A stretch of DNA of 64,000 nucleotides from a virus: positions 25,530 to 89,529 of the IMG/VR virus record IMGVR_UViG_3300028177_000003. One strand, written 5' to 3'. Positions 15,766 to 22,911 of the stretch are shown here, piece by piece. Position numbers and translations under genes: made by a program. Under the pieces are notes generated by a model. It was not told the origin of the DNA. It did not search any database and was given only the letters and a program-made list of their open reading frames with translations. The first letter of the stretch is position 1; each line of letters starts with the position of its first letter.

Positions 15766-16003
15766 CCCCTACCTCCAGCTTCAGCATCTGGGCGACCTCT
15801 CGGGCCAGGAGTTCACCTTCGTCGTAGTCCTGTTCCGGGAACAGGAAGTCTCGTCGAGTGGCCTGGGTTCCGTCCGGGTAGAACCGTCCGTGCTCGTCTA
15901 TGTTGGTCGGTTGCTCAACTCCCGGAGCGCCCCCGTGGGAGAGTCTCTGAACCTCCACGCATGCTGCAAGTAGCAACTGTCGTGCGATTCTGCTACTCGG
16001 CAT
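15749..16003 (-). CDS. Hypothetical protein, 84 aa
   Basis: ATG 16003 overlaps the end of the gene at 15993. After an N-terminal helix (RIARQLLLAACVEVQRL) the chain is polar with aromatic residues and ends in an acidic helix (DYDEGELLAREVAQML). Not recognised. Confidence 0.6.
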   Translation of the reverse strand: MPSSRIARQLLLAACVEVQRLSHGGAPGVEQPTNIDEHGRFYPDGTQATRRDFLFPEQDYDEGELLAREVAQMLKLEVGDASGT

Positions 16004-16469
16004 ACGGGTTCTCTTCGTCGAAGACCTTCAGCCACTCCTCCCACGCAGCCAGGACTTGTTCAGCAGACCAGGGTTCCACTGCCACGAGTTCCCAATCAAC
16101 TTCGTAGTCGTACTCGTCCCCGTAGCAGGTCGACATAAAGGTCATGTCAATCAGGAAGGGCTGTCCGGGAGCGATGCCCATCTGAAGGAACTCGGCTACC
16201 AGAGCCTCGGTGTCGTGCGAAGCCTTCCCGGTGAACATGTAGTTGAGCAGATCCTCGTTCACCCACTCCCACCACGGAGGGACAGGCCCGTCGCAGTCCA
16301 GGTGCAGGTGCAGCGAGTCCTCGAAGGCCTCAGGCACCATCCAGAAGCGTCCCGTGCCTCGTGTCCAGATAGCTCGCCCATCAGGGGAGGCCACTGGGTG
16401 AGAAGGCCACGGAGGGCTTTCGGGCCGAACAGGCTCCTCCATCTGGAAGATACCGCGCAGTGTGCTCAT
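15993..16469 (-). CDS. Hypothetical acidic protein, 158 aa
   Basis: I choose ATG 16469 because GGAGG lies seven bases upstream. It is rich in Trp, Glu, Asp and Pro (for example CDGPVPPWWEWVNEDLL), with no signal or membrane segment. The overall acidity and aromatic content recall small DNA-mimic or adaptor proteins, but no family is recognised. Confidence 0.65.
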   Translation of the reverse strand: MSTLRGIFQMEEPVRPESPPWPSHPVASPDGRAIWTRGTGRFWMVPEAFEDSLHLHLDCDGPVPPWWEWVNEDLLNYMFTGKASHDTEALVAEFLQMGIAPGQPFLIDMTFMSTCYGDEYDYEVDWELVAVEPWSAEQVLAAWEEWLKVFDEENPYAE

Positions 16470-16470
16470 G

Positions 16471-16716
16471 TCATTGCCTCCGAAGTTGCAGGGGGACGAC
16501 CCCTTGTCCGTAGTGACCCTTGTTCGGGGGCTCTCCGGCCAGGACCGCGTAGACCACGAGCATGTCGTCATGGCGGCGCTTGTACCACATCCCTCGGGTG
16601 ACGCGCTCCTCGTGGCGCCCACTCATCCCGGTGATCTCGGCTGCACCCGAGTTGAGAAGCTCACCGGTGCGCATGTCGTAGTAGGCGAGCCAACGCCGAT
16701 CTTCGGGCTCAGCCAT
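16471..16716 (-). CDS. Hypothetical protein, 81 aa
   Basis: Starts at ATG 16716, eight bases inside the end of the gene at 16709. The first part reads MAEPEDRRWLAYYDMRTGEL, and the middle is basic with RHEERVTRGMWYKRRHDDM. It is probably a soluble beta-rich protein. Not recognised. One base separates it from the next gene. Confidence 0.65.
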   Translation of the reverse strand: MAEPEDRRWLAYYDMRTGELLNSGAAEITGMSGRHEERVTRGMWYKRRHDDMLVVYAVLAGEPPNKGHYGQGVVPLQLRRQ

Positions 16717-17074
16717 GGTCCTTACCCTCGTGCAGTGCCAGGACAGCCTCGGTCCGGGCGTAGACCTCGTCGGGGTCCATCTCCCGGAGAAGCTCCTTCA
16801 TTCCGAACCGCATCGCCAGGTTCCGAATGAGCTGTGTCTTGGACGCACAGCTGACAGCGGGGTCGGGCAGAAGCGGGTGCTCGTAGTTGAGGACCTCCTC
16901 CCCGCCCTCGGATCGGCGGATCGCTCCCCGCAGTTCTCCTGGCGACAGAATGAACGGTCTTCCTCTCTCCGGGGTCGTGAGGATGAAGCTCAGGAGACGG
17001 GTCAGGGCGTTCTGCTTGTCCCCGGTGAGTCCGTCGCCCAGGACGATCTCGAGGTCGATAATGGGGTTGCTCAT
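16709..17074 (-). CDS. Hypothetical protein, 121 aa
   Basis: ATG 17074 lies three bases from the end of the gene at 17078. It has a hydrophobic-helical N-terminal half (NALTRLLSFILTTPERG) and a helical C-terminal half. No metal or ATP motif is visible. Not recognised. Confidence 0.65.
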   Translation of the reverse strand: MSNPIIDLEIVLGDGLTGDKQNALTRLLSFILTTPERGRPFILSPGELRGAIRRSEGGEEVLNYEHPLLPDPAVSCASKTQLIRNLAMRFGMKELLREMDPDEVYARTEAVLALHEGKDHG

Positions 17075-17077
17075 GAC

Positions 17078-17290
17078 CTACTCCAGCTTAATGAGGTTGA
17101 TGAGGCCGAGCTGCCCAGGCCCTCCCTGGCGGAATGACACCTCGTACTCGCGACACAGGGTCGTGAGGTAGCTGGCCAGAGCCTCCACGCTGCAGACCCA
17201 CTCCCCGTCTTTCTGCAGGCAGCCTGGAAAGGGTTGGGACTCGGGCTTCTGGCCGACGCGGTTTCGAATCTTGAAGAGGACAGGTGTCAT
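17078..17290 (-). CDS. Hypothetical protein, 70 aa
   Basis: ATG 17290 is preceded by GCAGGGAACC and the P1 element at 17317. Two cysteines (GCLQKDGEWVC) are separated by eight residues and one more lies in LCREYE. Not recognised. It is the promoter-proximal gene of the unit reading to 15586. Confidence 0.65.
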   Translation of the reverse strand: MTPVLFKIRNRVGQKPESQPFPGCLQKDGEWVCSVEALASYLTTLCREYEVSFRQGGPGQLGLINLIKLE

Positions 17291-17316
17291 GAGGTTCCCT
17301 GCGGGAGTCGCTTGTG

Positions 17317-17343
17317 TTACGTCCGGGATGGGTCGGGGAAACC
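17317..17343 (-). promoter_or_regulatory. P1-type promoter
   Basis: Minus strand reads GGTTTCC, 13 nt, GACGTAA, followed by a 26-base leader to ATG 17290. Confidence 0.75.
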
Positions 17344-17350
17344 CTGTGTG

Positions 17351-17908
17351 TCAGCGAGGCTCGTCATCGTCGTAGCACGACCCTTCATCGGAGTAGATGG
17401 TTGCCCCGTCCCGGGAGTAGTGCATGCCGAAGGTCCGGCCCCACATCCGGTCCACCGAGGAAGGACCGCGCCAGCCGCCAGGCCGCACGTTCGGGGCCCG
17501 CCCCCCACTGTAGACCTCGGTGTCGCCGTTCGGGTCTCGGGCGAACACGGCGTAGTTGTACACAGGGTAGCCGTTGGAGCGGTTCACGGAGCCGAGGATG
17601 CGCCAGCCCGTCCACGTGACTCCCGGCTCTACCTTGAGAAGCTCCACGAGCCAGGCAAGCACGTGCTCGTGCGAGGACGTGCGGAGGTATTCCTCCAGAC
17701 CCATGCGTTCGGGCAGGTGCTTCTTGTTGACAGCGCTGGAGTGCTCGTGGTCCCAGGACCAGACACGATCTGAGTCAGCCGAGTGCAGCTTCTCCTCGTC
17801 GGTGTACTCCAGGGGGAAGTTGCTCTGGGCGATGTACATGTAGTTGGCCTTGCCGAACGACCCCATGTTCCCGGGGCGGTAGGGCTCGGCGATCATCACG
17901 ATGGGCAT
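17351..17908 (-). CDS. Hypothetical protein, 185 aa
   Basis: ATG 17908 begins MPIVMIAEPYRPGNMG. The chain is rich in Tyr, Trp, Ser and Gly, with a beta-rich middle (VTWTGWRILGSVNRSNGYPV) and an acidic end (SCYDDDEPR). Not recognised. It follows the gene at 17912 after three bases and precedes the P1 element at 17317. Confidence 0.65.
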   Translation of the reverse strand: MPIVMIAEPYRPGNMGSFGKANYMYIAQSNFPLEYTDEEKLHSADSDRVWSWDHEHSSAVNKKHLPERMGLEEYLRTSSHEHVLAWLVELLKVEPGVTWTGWRILGSVNRSNGYPVYNYAVFARDPNGDTEVYSGGRAPNVRPGGWRGPSSVDRMWGRTFGMHYSRDGATIYSDEGSCYDDDEPR

Positions 17909-17911
17909 GAG

Positions 17912-18382
17912 CTACTCCTCCTCTTCGTTTACAAGGGCGGGCAGGGTGTCCTTGACCATGCGCCAGAAACTGGGGCACTCCTTGGCAACCCACCCTCGGA
18001 AGTACGCCGAGGTCACCAGGCCCTGCCAGAACAGGTCGTAGACCATACGCTCGGCGGTGCTTCCGACGACCTCGTGCTTGCACAGAGCCCCGCACATGAC
18101 GATGCTGAAGTACTCAGGGAAGTCGGTGCCCTTCCCGTACTTGAAGTTCACGGTGGGGCTTCGCGGCCCGTCGACTCGGACCCGAATGAAGTTCTCGTCC
18201 AGGAGGATCAGAGTGTCCTCGGCTCGCAGGTAGAAGCTGCCCCAGGTCAGGTGGGGGTCCGTGTTAGGGACAAGCTTCCACCGACGCTTCTCGAGGATGG
18301 ACCCTGAAATCGAGCCCGGAGTGTCAGGCTCCGTCTTGACCTCAAGATTCGTCAGCCAGTGCTCGCGGTGTATGTCGCTCAT
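17912..18382 (-). CDS. Hypothetical protein, 156 aa
   Basis: I choose ATG 18382 because GTAGGAG lies seven bases upstream and the P1 element lies just beyond. The chain has beta-type stretches (WGSFYLRAEDTLILLDENFI) and a helical C-terminal half ending in acidic residues (LVNEEEE). Not recognised. Confidence 0.65.
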   Translation of the reverse strand: MSDIHREHWLTNLEVKTEPDTPGSISGSILEKRRWKLVPNTDPHLTWGSFYLRAEDTLILLDENFIRVRVDGPRSPTVNFKYGKGTDFPEYFSIVMCGALCKHEVVGSTAERMVYDLFWQGLVTSAYFRGWVAKECPSFWRMVKDTLPALVNEEEE

Positions 18383-18403
18383 GGGGATTCTCCTACAGAA
18401 CAC

Positions 18404-18430
18404 TTACGTCGGTCCGGAGCCGAGGGAACC
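18404..18430 (-). promoter_or_regulatory. P1-type promoter
   Basis: Minus strand reads GGTTCCC, 13 nt, GACGTAA, 21 bases before ATG 18382. Confidence 0.8.
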
Positions 18431-18438
18431 CCCAGGGC

Positions 18439-18861
18439 TTAGTCCCTCTCCAGAAGAACGTCGACGGCCTCGCTGAGTCCGGGAAACAGGGGCTCGGGGA
18501 GGTCGCTCAAAGGGAACCACTCCCACTTCTCACACTTGTGGGGTTCCATGACCTTCGGAACACCCGCCCACTGGTAGTCGTGGGACACGTGGTAAAGGGT
18601 GACACCACGGGCTTCGATCTCGGGATGGTCCTCGGTCGTCCAGTGGAACTGCTGCGCCTTGTGGACTGTGAGGCCTGCTTCCTCGAGAGCCTCGCGCTGG
18701 CATGTCACCAGAGTGGACTGGTCAGGACGATCTATCCATCCGCCGGGGAAGGACCAGTGGCCCGCTCGGTGAGCCCCCTTCCGCTTCCCCAGGAGGATCT
18801 CGCGCTTCTCGTTCAGCACGATGAGGGCTACACCCACACCAACGTCGTTCGGTCTCGGCAT
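18439..18861 (-). CDS. Nudix hydrolase
   Basis: Nudix enzymes hydrolyse nucleoside diphosphates linked to X, including damaged dNTPs and caps. The Nudix helix is recognisable as GGWIDRPDQSTL then REALEEAGL, but the first acidic residue of the GX5EX7REUXEEXGU signature is displaced (Asp or Gln in its place). The flanking fold is intact: strand VALIVLNEKREILLGKRKG before it and an acidic WEWFPLSDLPE after it. The 140-residue length and layout are close to NUDT15/MutT-like sanitising enzymes. The start has GGAGG upstream. Divergent from the PLD gene. Confidence 0.85.
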   Translation of the reverse strand: MPRPNDVGVGVALIVLNEKREILLGKRKGAHRAGHWSFPGGWIDRPDQSTLVTCQREALEEAGLTVHKAQQFHWTTEDHPEIEARGVTLYHVSHDYQWAGVPKVMEPHKCEKWEWFPLSDLPEPLFPGLSEAVDVLLERD

Positions 18862-18940
18862 GGCAGCCTCCTGCAGGGATGTTACCTTCCTGCGGGTCTC
18901 CGAGCCTCTTCGGTAGGTTCCCTATGCCCGGGATCGAGTC

Positions 18941-19408
18941 ATGGGAAAACTCGTAAGTGCCTACTTCTCGCCGGATCGGGGTTGCGACGATGTCGTAATC
19001 GGGTTCATTGACCACTGCGATACTTTTCTGGACGTGGCGATCTATTCGCTGACGCACGACCCGATTGCGGACGCTTTCATCCGGGCGCACCAGCGCGGGT
19101 GCAAGGTTCGTGTCCTGATGGACAAGTCCCAGGCGGGGAACAGGTACGCTGACGACGAGAAGCTCGAGGCTGCCGGGATTGAAGTGCGCCGGGACCACCA
19201 GAAGGGGGTCATGCACAACAAGTTCCTCATCGGGCCCGCACGGAAGCGAGGCAAGGCAGTCCTCACGGGCTCGTACAACTTCACCAAGAACGCAACGTAC
19301 AGCAACACCGAGAACTTCGTGGTCCTCCGGTTGCAGTACATCGCGAATGAGTACCAGACTGAGTTCGACCGTCTCTGGGTGGCCGACGCCCCCCTGGAGA
19401 CCGACTGA
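18941..19408 (+). CDS. Phospholipase D-like nuclease (single HKD-type domain)
   Basis: A single-domain Nuc/PLD enzyme that would act as a dimer to cleave phosphodiesters, usually DNA. The 155-residue chain has FLDVAIYSLTHDPIADAFI, VRVLMDKSQ and the catalytic block VMHNKFLIG, an HxK in which Asn separates His and Lys, followed by AVLTGSYNFTKNA and ENFVVL. All are diagnostic of the Nuc subgroup. It opens the plus-strand island. GGTTCCC with 13 nt to GAGTCAT precedes it but lacks the second P1 box, so its promoter is unclear. Confidence 0.88.
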   Translation: MGKLVSAYFSPDRGCDDVVIGFIDHCDTFLDVAIYSLTHDPIADAFIRAHQRGCKVRVLMDKSQAGNRYADDEKLEAAGIEVRRDHQKGVMHNKFLIGPARKRGKAVLTGSYNFTKNATYSNTENFVVLRLQYIANEYQTEFDRLWVADAPLETD

Positions 19409-19447
19409 ACACGGTGCTGCTAACATCCCATCCGACAGGTGACTAAC

Positions 19448-20281
19448 ATGGCACGACCCACCATTCGCAAGGGCAGTAAGGGACAAGACGTCACCGACTG
19501 CCAGAACCTCCTTCTCAAGCACGGCCACGCCCTGGGCAAGTACGGGGCTGACGGCGACTTCGGCAGCAGCACGCACAATGCTGTCATGCAGTTCCAGGCC
19601 TCCCGGAACCTCAGTGCGGACGGCATCGTCGGCAAGAACACCTGGAAGCAACTCGAAGGCTCGTCCAACTCGAAGGCTCAGGACATCGGCGACGACGCTG
19701 GGGTCTCTTCTGCGAAGGAGAAGCTCGCAGCCAAGATCCCTGCAGGGATCGGCGAGCAGCGCACCAAGGCTCTGAAGCACGCAGTCTCCTTCCTGGGCGC
19801 GGACGAGATCCCGGACGGCTCCAACTGGGGTGCTGAGATTCAGCCCGTGGTCGAGGGCTACAACGAGTTCTGGGGTGTGAGCACCGCGCAGTACGGACGC
19901 ATGGCCTGGTGTGCGATGTTCTGCTCCACCTGCATCGCCGTGGGGAGCGGCGGGGGCACTCTGTCCAAGGACATGGACTGGACCAAGGCTCCTATGAAGA
20001 AGTTCTTCGGAGGCGCCAGCCAGTACGAAGACTGGGGCAAGAAGAACGGCATGTGGGTGGAAGAGACCCAGGCTGCTCCCGCAGGCTCCGTCTTCAGCAT
20101 GGCTCGCGGCGGGTCAAACTCCGACCCCGCGCAGACCGCGAAGGCCGGTCACGTCGGGATGGTCGTCTGCGACAACGGCAACGGGACGGTCACGACCATC
20201 GAGGGGAACGTCAGCAACGGCTGCCGCTCCTACACCCGCAAGAAGGCGGACCTCCACGGCTTCATCCAGTGGTGGAAGTAA
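19448..20281 (+). CDS. Endolysin: peptidoglycan-binding domain plus CHAP-like peptidase
   Basis: The 277-residue chain has an N-terminal PG_binding_1 domain, residues 4-65 (KGQDVTDCQNLLLKHGH and DGDFGSSTHNAVMQFQ, ADGIVGKNTW), which anchors to the cell wall. A linker leads to a CHAP/amidase-type domain with RMAWCAMFCS holding the likely nucleophile Cys and AGHVGMVVCDNG holding the catalytic His. It would cut peptide bonds of peptidoglycan at lysis. I choose ATG 19448 with ACAGG upstream. There is no signal peptide, so a holin is expected. The membrane protein at 39171 is one candidate. Confidence 0.9.
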   Translation: MARPTIRKGSKGQDVTDCQNLLLKHGHALGKYGADGDFGSSTHNAVMQFQASRNLSADGIVGKNTWKQLEGSSNSKAQDIGDDAGVSSAKEKLAAKIPAGIGEQRTKALKHAVSFLGADEIPDGSNWGAEIQPVVEGYNEFWGVSTAQYGRMAWCAMFCSTCIAVGSGGGTLSKDMDWTKAPMKKFFGGASQYEDWGKKNGMWVEETQAAPAGSVFSMARGGSNSDPAQTAKAGHVGMVVCDNGNGTVTTIEGNVSNGCRSYTRKKADLHGFIQWWK

Positions 20282-20287
20282 ATAGTC

Positions 20288-20437
20288 CTGCTATCCCACG
20301 GTAGAGCTACCTTCTACGGAGTCTCCCCGATGCCCAAGTCTCTCACTGCTTCAGATCGTTCCTCTCTCATCAAGCTGGCCCACTCCCTGGAGAAGGGGAG
20401 CGAGGAGAGGAAGGCGATCCTGGCTGGGCTCAAGAAG
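20288..20437 (+). repeat. Dispersed cassette, copy 1: leader plus 36 codons
   Basis: The 42-base leader and the first 36 codons of the gene at 20330 recur, nearly identical, at 63484-63633 on the other strand and in part at 20963-21096. All three share CTTCTACGGAGTCTCC before the start codon. Confidence 0.8.
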
Positions 20438-20716
20438 CTCGGAGGGGCCGGATCCTACCCTGAGTGGAATAGCGATCGGGAACGGTGGGACAAACGTGGG
20501 TGGAAGCTGGTCTGGGAATCGGAAGACCTTGCGTGGATGCAACGCGGGGTTTTGATCATCTACAACCAGATGGGTTGGAGTCCCCGAGTATGGGAATACC
20601 ACCAGCCGGTGTCTGGGAATGCCCAGGCTGTTAAGATTGTAGAGGACGCTCTTGAAAAGGCCCGGTGGAATACTGAAAAGTTGGATCCCTCGGAGTGGGA
20701 ACAAGTTCTGTTCTGA
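20330..20716 (+). CDS. Module-tagged protein 1, 128 aa
   Basis: Residues 1-36 (LTASDRSSLIKLAHSLEK, then GSEERKAILAGLKK) are shared with the genes at 20989 and 63445. The rest, about 90 residues rich in Trp and Glu, is unrelated to either. The module reads as two short helices joined by a KGS turn. The start has CGGAG seven to ten bases upstream. I infer a common targeting, packaging or docking tag carrying a different cargo in each gene. The cargo function is unknown. Confidence 0.75.
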   Translation: MPKSLTASDRSSLIKLAHSLEKGSEERKAILAGLKKLGGAGSYPEWNSDRERWDKRGWKLVWESEDLAWMQRGVLIIYNQMGWSPRVWEYHQPVSGNAQAVKIVEDALEKARWNTEKLDPSEWEQVLF

Positions 20717-20718
20717 GC

Positions 20719-20907
20719 TTACGGCTCCAACGAGCCCTCGGCAGCCGGGGGCTCCCAAGCGCCCCTGTAGGCTCCCTCGTCCAGGACGGCAGGCTTCGTC
20801 TTGCCGCACTTGTAGCAAGAGCTGGTGTAGTAGTTCCCCTGCACCTTCGTCTTGAGCTTCTTCTTGCCTCCGCAAGAGTAGCAGTCAGATTTGAAGATGT
20901 AGGTCAC
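20719..20907 (-). CDS. Zinc-ribbon protein, 62 aa
   Basis: Residues 9-36 contain CYSCGG and CYKCGK, a four-cysteine CxxC...CxxC zinc ribbon with a basic loop (KKKLKTKVQG). The C-terminus is Pro- and Glu-rich. The GTG start has GGAGGAGGC directly upstream and a P1 promoter beyond. This could be a small nucleic-acid or polymerase-binding factor. It converges on the module-tagged gene with a two-base gap. Confidence 0.75.
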   Translation of the reverse strand: MTYIFKSDCYSCGGKKKLKTKVQGNYYTSSCYKCGKTKPAVLDEGAYRGAWEPPAAEGSLEP

Positions 20908-20923
20908 GCCTCCTCCGTAGGTG

Positions 20924-20950
20924 TTACGTCCGAAGGTGGCGCGAGGAAGC
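20924..20950 (-). promoter_or_regulatory. P1-type promoter
   Basis: Minus strand reads GCTTCCT, 13 nt, GACGTAA, ahead of the zinc-ribbon gene and divergent from the module-tagged gene 2. Confidence 0.7.
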
Positions 20951-20962
20951 TACCTCCCCGGT

Positions 20963-21096
20963 AGGTCTGCCTTCTACGGAGTCTCCTCATGTCCAAGTCT
21001 CTCACTGCCTCAGATCGCTCTGCCCTCATCAAGCTGGCCCACTCCTTGGAGAAGGGCTCGGACGAGAGGAAGGCGATCCTGGCTGGCTTGAAGAAG
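20963..21096 (+). repeat. Dispersed cassette, copy 2: leader plus 36 codons
   Basis: The leader shares CTTCTACGGAGTCTCC and the 36 codons match copy 1 with few changes. The more distal leader differs from copies 1 and 3. Confidence 0.75.
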
Positions 21097-21381
21097 GCTT
21101 CGTTTGCAGCCACCCGACCCCCTACTTCCGAGGAGATGGAGGACCTTGGACCCAAGGCTCGCCGCGCTCTGGAAAGCTATCTGGGACGCAACTTCCGGAT
21201 CACGAACGATCCGCGAAACGCCGATCAGGTTGACTTCGTTGAGGACAACCCCAGGGCTCCCGGCTCCTTCAAGGAAGATGGGGTGGTGTGGACCTTCGGC
21301 AGCGACATGGATTCAGGTAAGAGCGCAGTCCAGGCTGAGTCCAAGGTCGGATACGGCACCTGGTACTTCCTGGAGCGGTAG
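20989..21381 (+). CDS. Module-tagged protein 2, 130 aa
   Basis: The N-terminal 36 residues differ from protein 1 at only a few positions (LTASDRSALIKLAHSLEK, GSDERKAILAGLKK). The remaining 94 residues are unrelated to protein 1. They are Pro- and Asp-rich with an acidic helix (SEEMEDLGPKARRALESY) and a beta-type end. The start has CGGAG upstream. It converges on the release factor gene with a one-base gap. Cargo function not recognised. Confidence 0.75.
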   Translation: MSKSLTASDRSALIKLAHSLEKGSDERKAILAGLKKASFAATRPPTSEEMEDLGPKARRALESYLGRNFRITNDPRNADQVDFVEDNPRAPGSFKEDGVVWTFGSDMDSGKSAVQAESKVGYGTWYFLER

Positions 21382-21382
21382 T

Positions 21383-22070
21383 CTACGCCCACAAAGCGTC
21401 TACACCGCCTCGCAGGTAGCTCTTCGCTGAGGTCTTCTTCCCGGTGACGTGGTCTACGACCTGACCCGCTTGTAGACGGATTGTGCGACGCTTGTCTGCA
21501 CGCTGTCCGCTACCCACCTGGCCCTTTCGCTTCTTGTTGTGGGCCTTGCTCCGTTTCTGAGCCTCGGCCTCCTGCAAACGGATGCGAAGTAGCGTAAGAG
21601 CCGACTCCCGGTTCTGGTTCTGGGAGCGCTCCGACTCGACGCGGATCATGATGCCGCTCGGTTTGTGTGTTAGCTGCACTGCCGAGTCGGTTGTGTTCCG
21701 GTGTTGCCCTCCCGCACCCGAGCCCCGACAGGTCTTCACCTCGAGGTCCTTCGAGTGAATACGCACCTCAGACTCCGCAGGCTCCTGCAACACAGCCACC
21801 GTGATAGTGGAGGTGTGAACACGACCGCGTTTCTCGGTAGGAGGCACCCGTTGCCAGCGGTGCCCTCCGGCTTCATGTCGAAATGCCCGCGCAGCGTCCT
21901 TGCCTGTAACCTTGAAGGCGAGGTAGCCGGGGCGGTCGTCTAAGACCTGGAGAGAGAAGTCAAAGGGACCCCCGAGCCTCGAACTTGCGGTACACGTTGA
22001 ACTGCTCGTAGACGAGCTGCTTTGCGTCCTGACCGCCTTCGGCGGCTCGGATTTCGACAATAGTGGTCAT
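21383..22070 (-). CDS. Release factor-like protein joined by a +1 frameshift
   Basis: Frame 1 runs from ATG 22070 for 36 codons to TGA 21962-21960 and encodes the start of release factor domain 2 (VEIRAAEGGQDAKQLV). The +1 frame runs from 21961 to 21383 and encodes the rest: AGGHRWQRVPPTEKRGRVHTS with an RF1-type PxT motif (PPT), then SGAGGQHRNTTDSAVQLTH with the GGQ peptidyl-tRNA hydrolysis loop, and a basic C-terminus. The joined product is about 228 aa and lacks the first domain of RF1/RF2, as PrfH-type proteins do. It should bind the ribosome and hydrolyse peptidyl-tRNA. Whether it reads a stop codon or rescues stalled or damaged ribosomes is open. Confidence 0.85.
21959..21973 (-). promoter_or_regulatory. 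RF2-type +1 programmed frameshift site
   Basis: The minus strand reads GGGGG TCC CTT TGA C in frame 1. This is the same arrangement as the bacterial prfB site: an internal purine-rich Shine-Dalgarno-like stretch, three bases, CTT, TGA, C. Confidence 0.85.
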
Positions 22071-22128
22071 TAGAGCACCTGTTGCTCGAGTTGCCGGGGC
22101 GAAGACTAAGGAGGGTGGCTGGACCCCT

Positions 22129-22311
22129 TTAGTTGTTTTCCTCTGAGTTCGGACCCCCAAGACGCAAAGCCCTGAAGAGAAGTTCCCAGAGCTCGGCTGG
22201 GATAGGTTCCCCTCGGGCAACGCGGCCCAGGACGTAGATCAGAGTCTCTCTACCAGCAGGGAGGTTGAGATTCCTCTTCTCAACCCAGTCTGCCACAGAA
22301 GAAGCCTGCAT
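22129..22311 (-). CDS. Hypothetical protein, 60 aa
   Basis: ATG 22311 has CGGAGG upstream. The product is helical (WVEKRNLNLPAGRETLIY) with Leu-rich second half and could fold as a small helix-turn-helix, for example SVADWVEKRN. It lies just upstream of the release factor gene and may be transcribed from the sigma-70-like promoter at 22329. Not recognised. Confidence 0.6.
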   Translation of the reverse strand: MQASSVADWVEKRNLNLPAGRETLIYVLGRVARGEPIPAELWELLFRALRLGGPNSEENN

Positions 22312-22328
22312 GCGGCACCTCCGCCCCT

Positions 22329-22357
22329 ATGATAAGGCGGAAACCCTACAGAGTAAA
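22329..22357 (-). promoter_or_regulatory. Sigma-70-like promoter
   Basis: Minus strand reads TTTACT, 17 nt, TATCAT, four of six and five of six matches to host consensus, 18 bases before ATG 22311. This would drive the 60-residue gene and the release factor. Confidence 0.5.
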
Positions 22358-22404
22358 CTCTTCCCCGACTTTTATTTCGGGCGGGCTTTTCCGACCGCGA
22401 CTAT

Positions 22405-22421
22405 CGGGAGTATTACTCCCG
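22405..22421 (-). terminator. Stem-loop overlapping the stop of the H1-like gene
   Basis: CGGGAGT and ACTCCCG form a 7-bp stem with a 3-nt loop. The TAA stop of the minus-strand gene lies inside it. No T run follows. Confidence 0.45.
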
Positions 22422-22613
22422 GTCAGCTTCAGCAGCCTTCCGCTCAGTGATGACCTGGGCGCGAAGTGTCTTCAACGCCTCCTGCGCAGCGGTTGCCGCC
22501 TTCCGAACACGGGTGCCCGGAGCCCCAACCTTGCCCTTGTCGCACTTCTCTGCGTCGGCGCGAGCCTCGGTGAGCTGGGCGATGATGGAGTCCAGGGATT
22601 CTGAGATTGACAT
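22413..22613 (-). CDS. Histone H1/Hc1-like basic protein, 66 aa
   Basis: After an acidic N-terminal helix the chain reads KGKVGAPGTRVRKAATAAQE and KTLRAQVITERK. This spacing of GxxxGxRxRKA with following Lys/Arg helix is that of small H1-like nucleoid proteins found in some bacteria and large viruses. I infer a small DNA-condensing or nucleoid protein acting on phage or host DNA. The short length and Ala/Lys/Arg composition limit certainty. Confidence 0.55.
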   Translation of the reverse strand: MSISESLDSIIAQLTEARADAEKCDKGKVGAPGTRVRKAATAAQEALKTLRAQVITERKAAEADRE

Positions 22614-22620
22614 GGGTTCC

Positions 22621-22911
22621 TCATGATTCGCCCGCTGAATCGCGGGCCGCGATGTGTTTGATGGCTTCGGCTATCTGGTCTTGGGTTTCAAGAAGCTCCC
22701 GAAGCCCCATAGAACGAATACCCGAGAAGACCCTTTCGCTAAACACCAGGACGAAAGTTTTGCTGTCCCCGGTGAACTCGCCGAGAGAGTTCACTACTGC
22801 CCGAATGTCGCTATCGCGGGCCGAGTCCTTGACAGTGATAACCATCAGGTCTCCCTGAACCAGCCGCTGCTTGAGAGTGTCTACTATGATAGACGGATTC
22901 CGGTCTGGCAT
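22621..22911 (-). CDS. Hypothetical protein, 96 aa
   Basis: Starts at ATG 22911, which lies 28 bases inside the 3' end of the Tat-signal gene. The fold looks alpha/beta with strands LMVITVKD and TFVLVFSE and a C-terminal helix. No catalytic motif is seen. Not recognised. Confidence 0.65.
   Translation of the reverse strand: MPDRNPSIIVDTLKQRLVQGDLMVITVKDSARDSDIRAVVNSLGEFTGDSKTFVLVFSERVFSGIRSMGLRELLETQDQIAEAIKHIAARDSAGES

Noticed and set aside
18921-18947. GGTTCCC before the PLD gene as a P1 promoter
   Set aside because: Thirteen bases on, the sequence is GAGTCAT, not GRCGTAA, and it would run into the start codon.
18722-19780. Minus-strand frame of 352 codons across the Nudix, PLD and endolysin genes
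   Set aside because: It crosses three well-supported genes in both directions and has no motif of its own.
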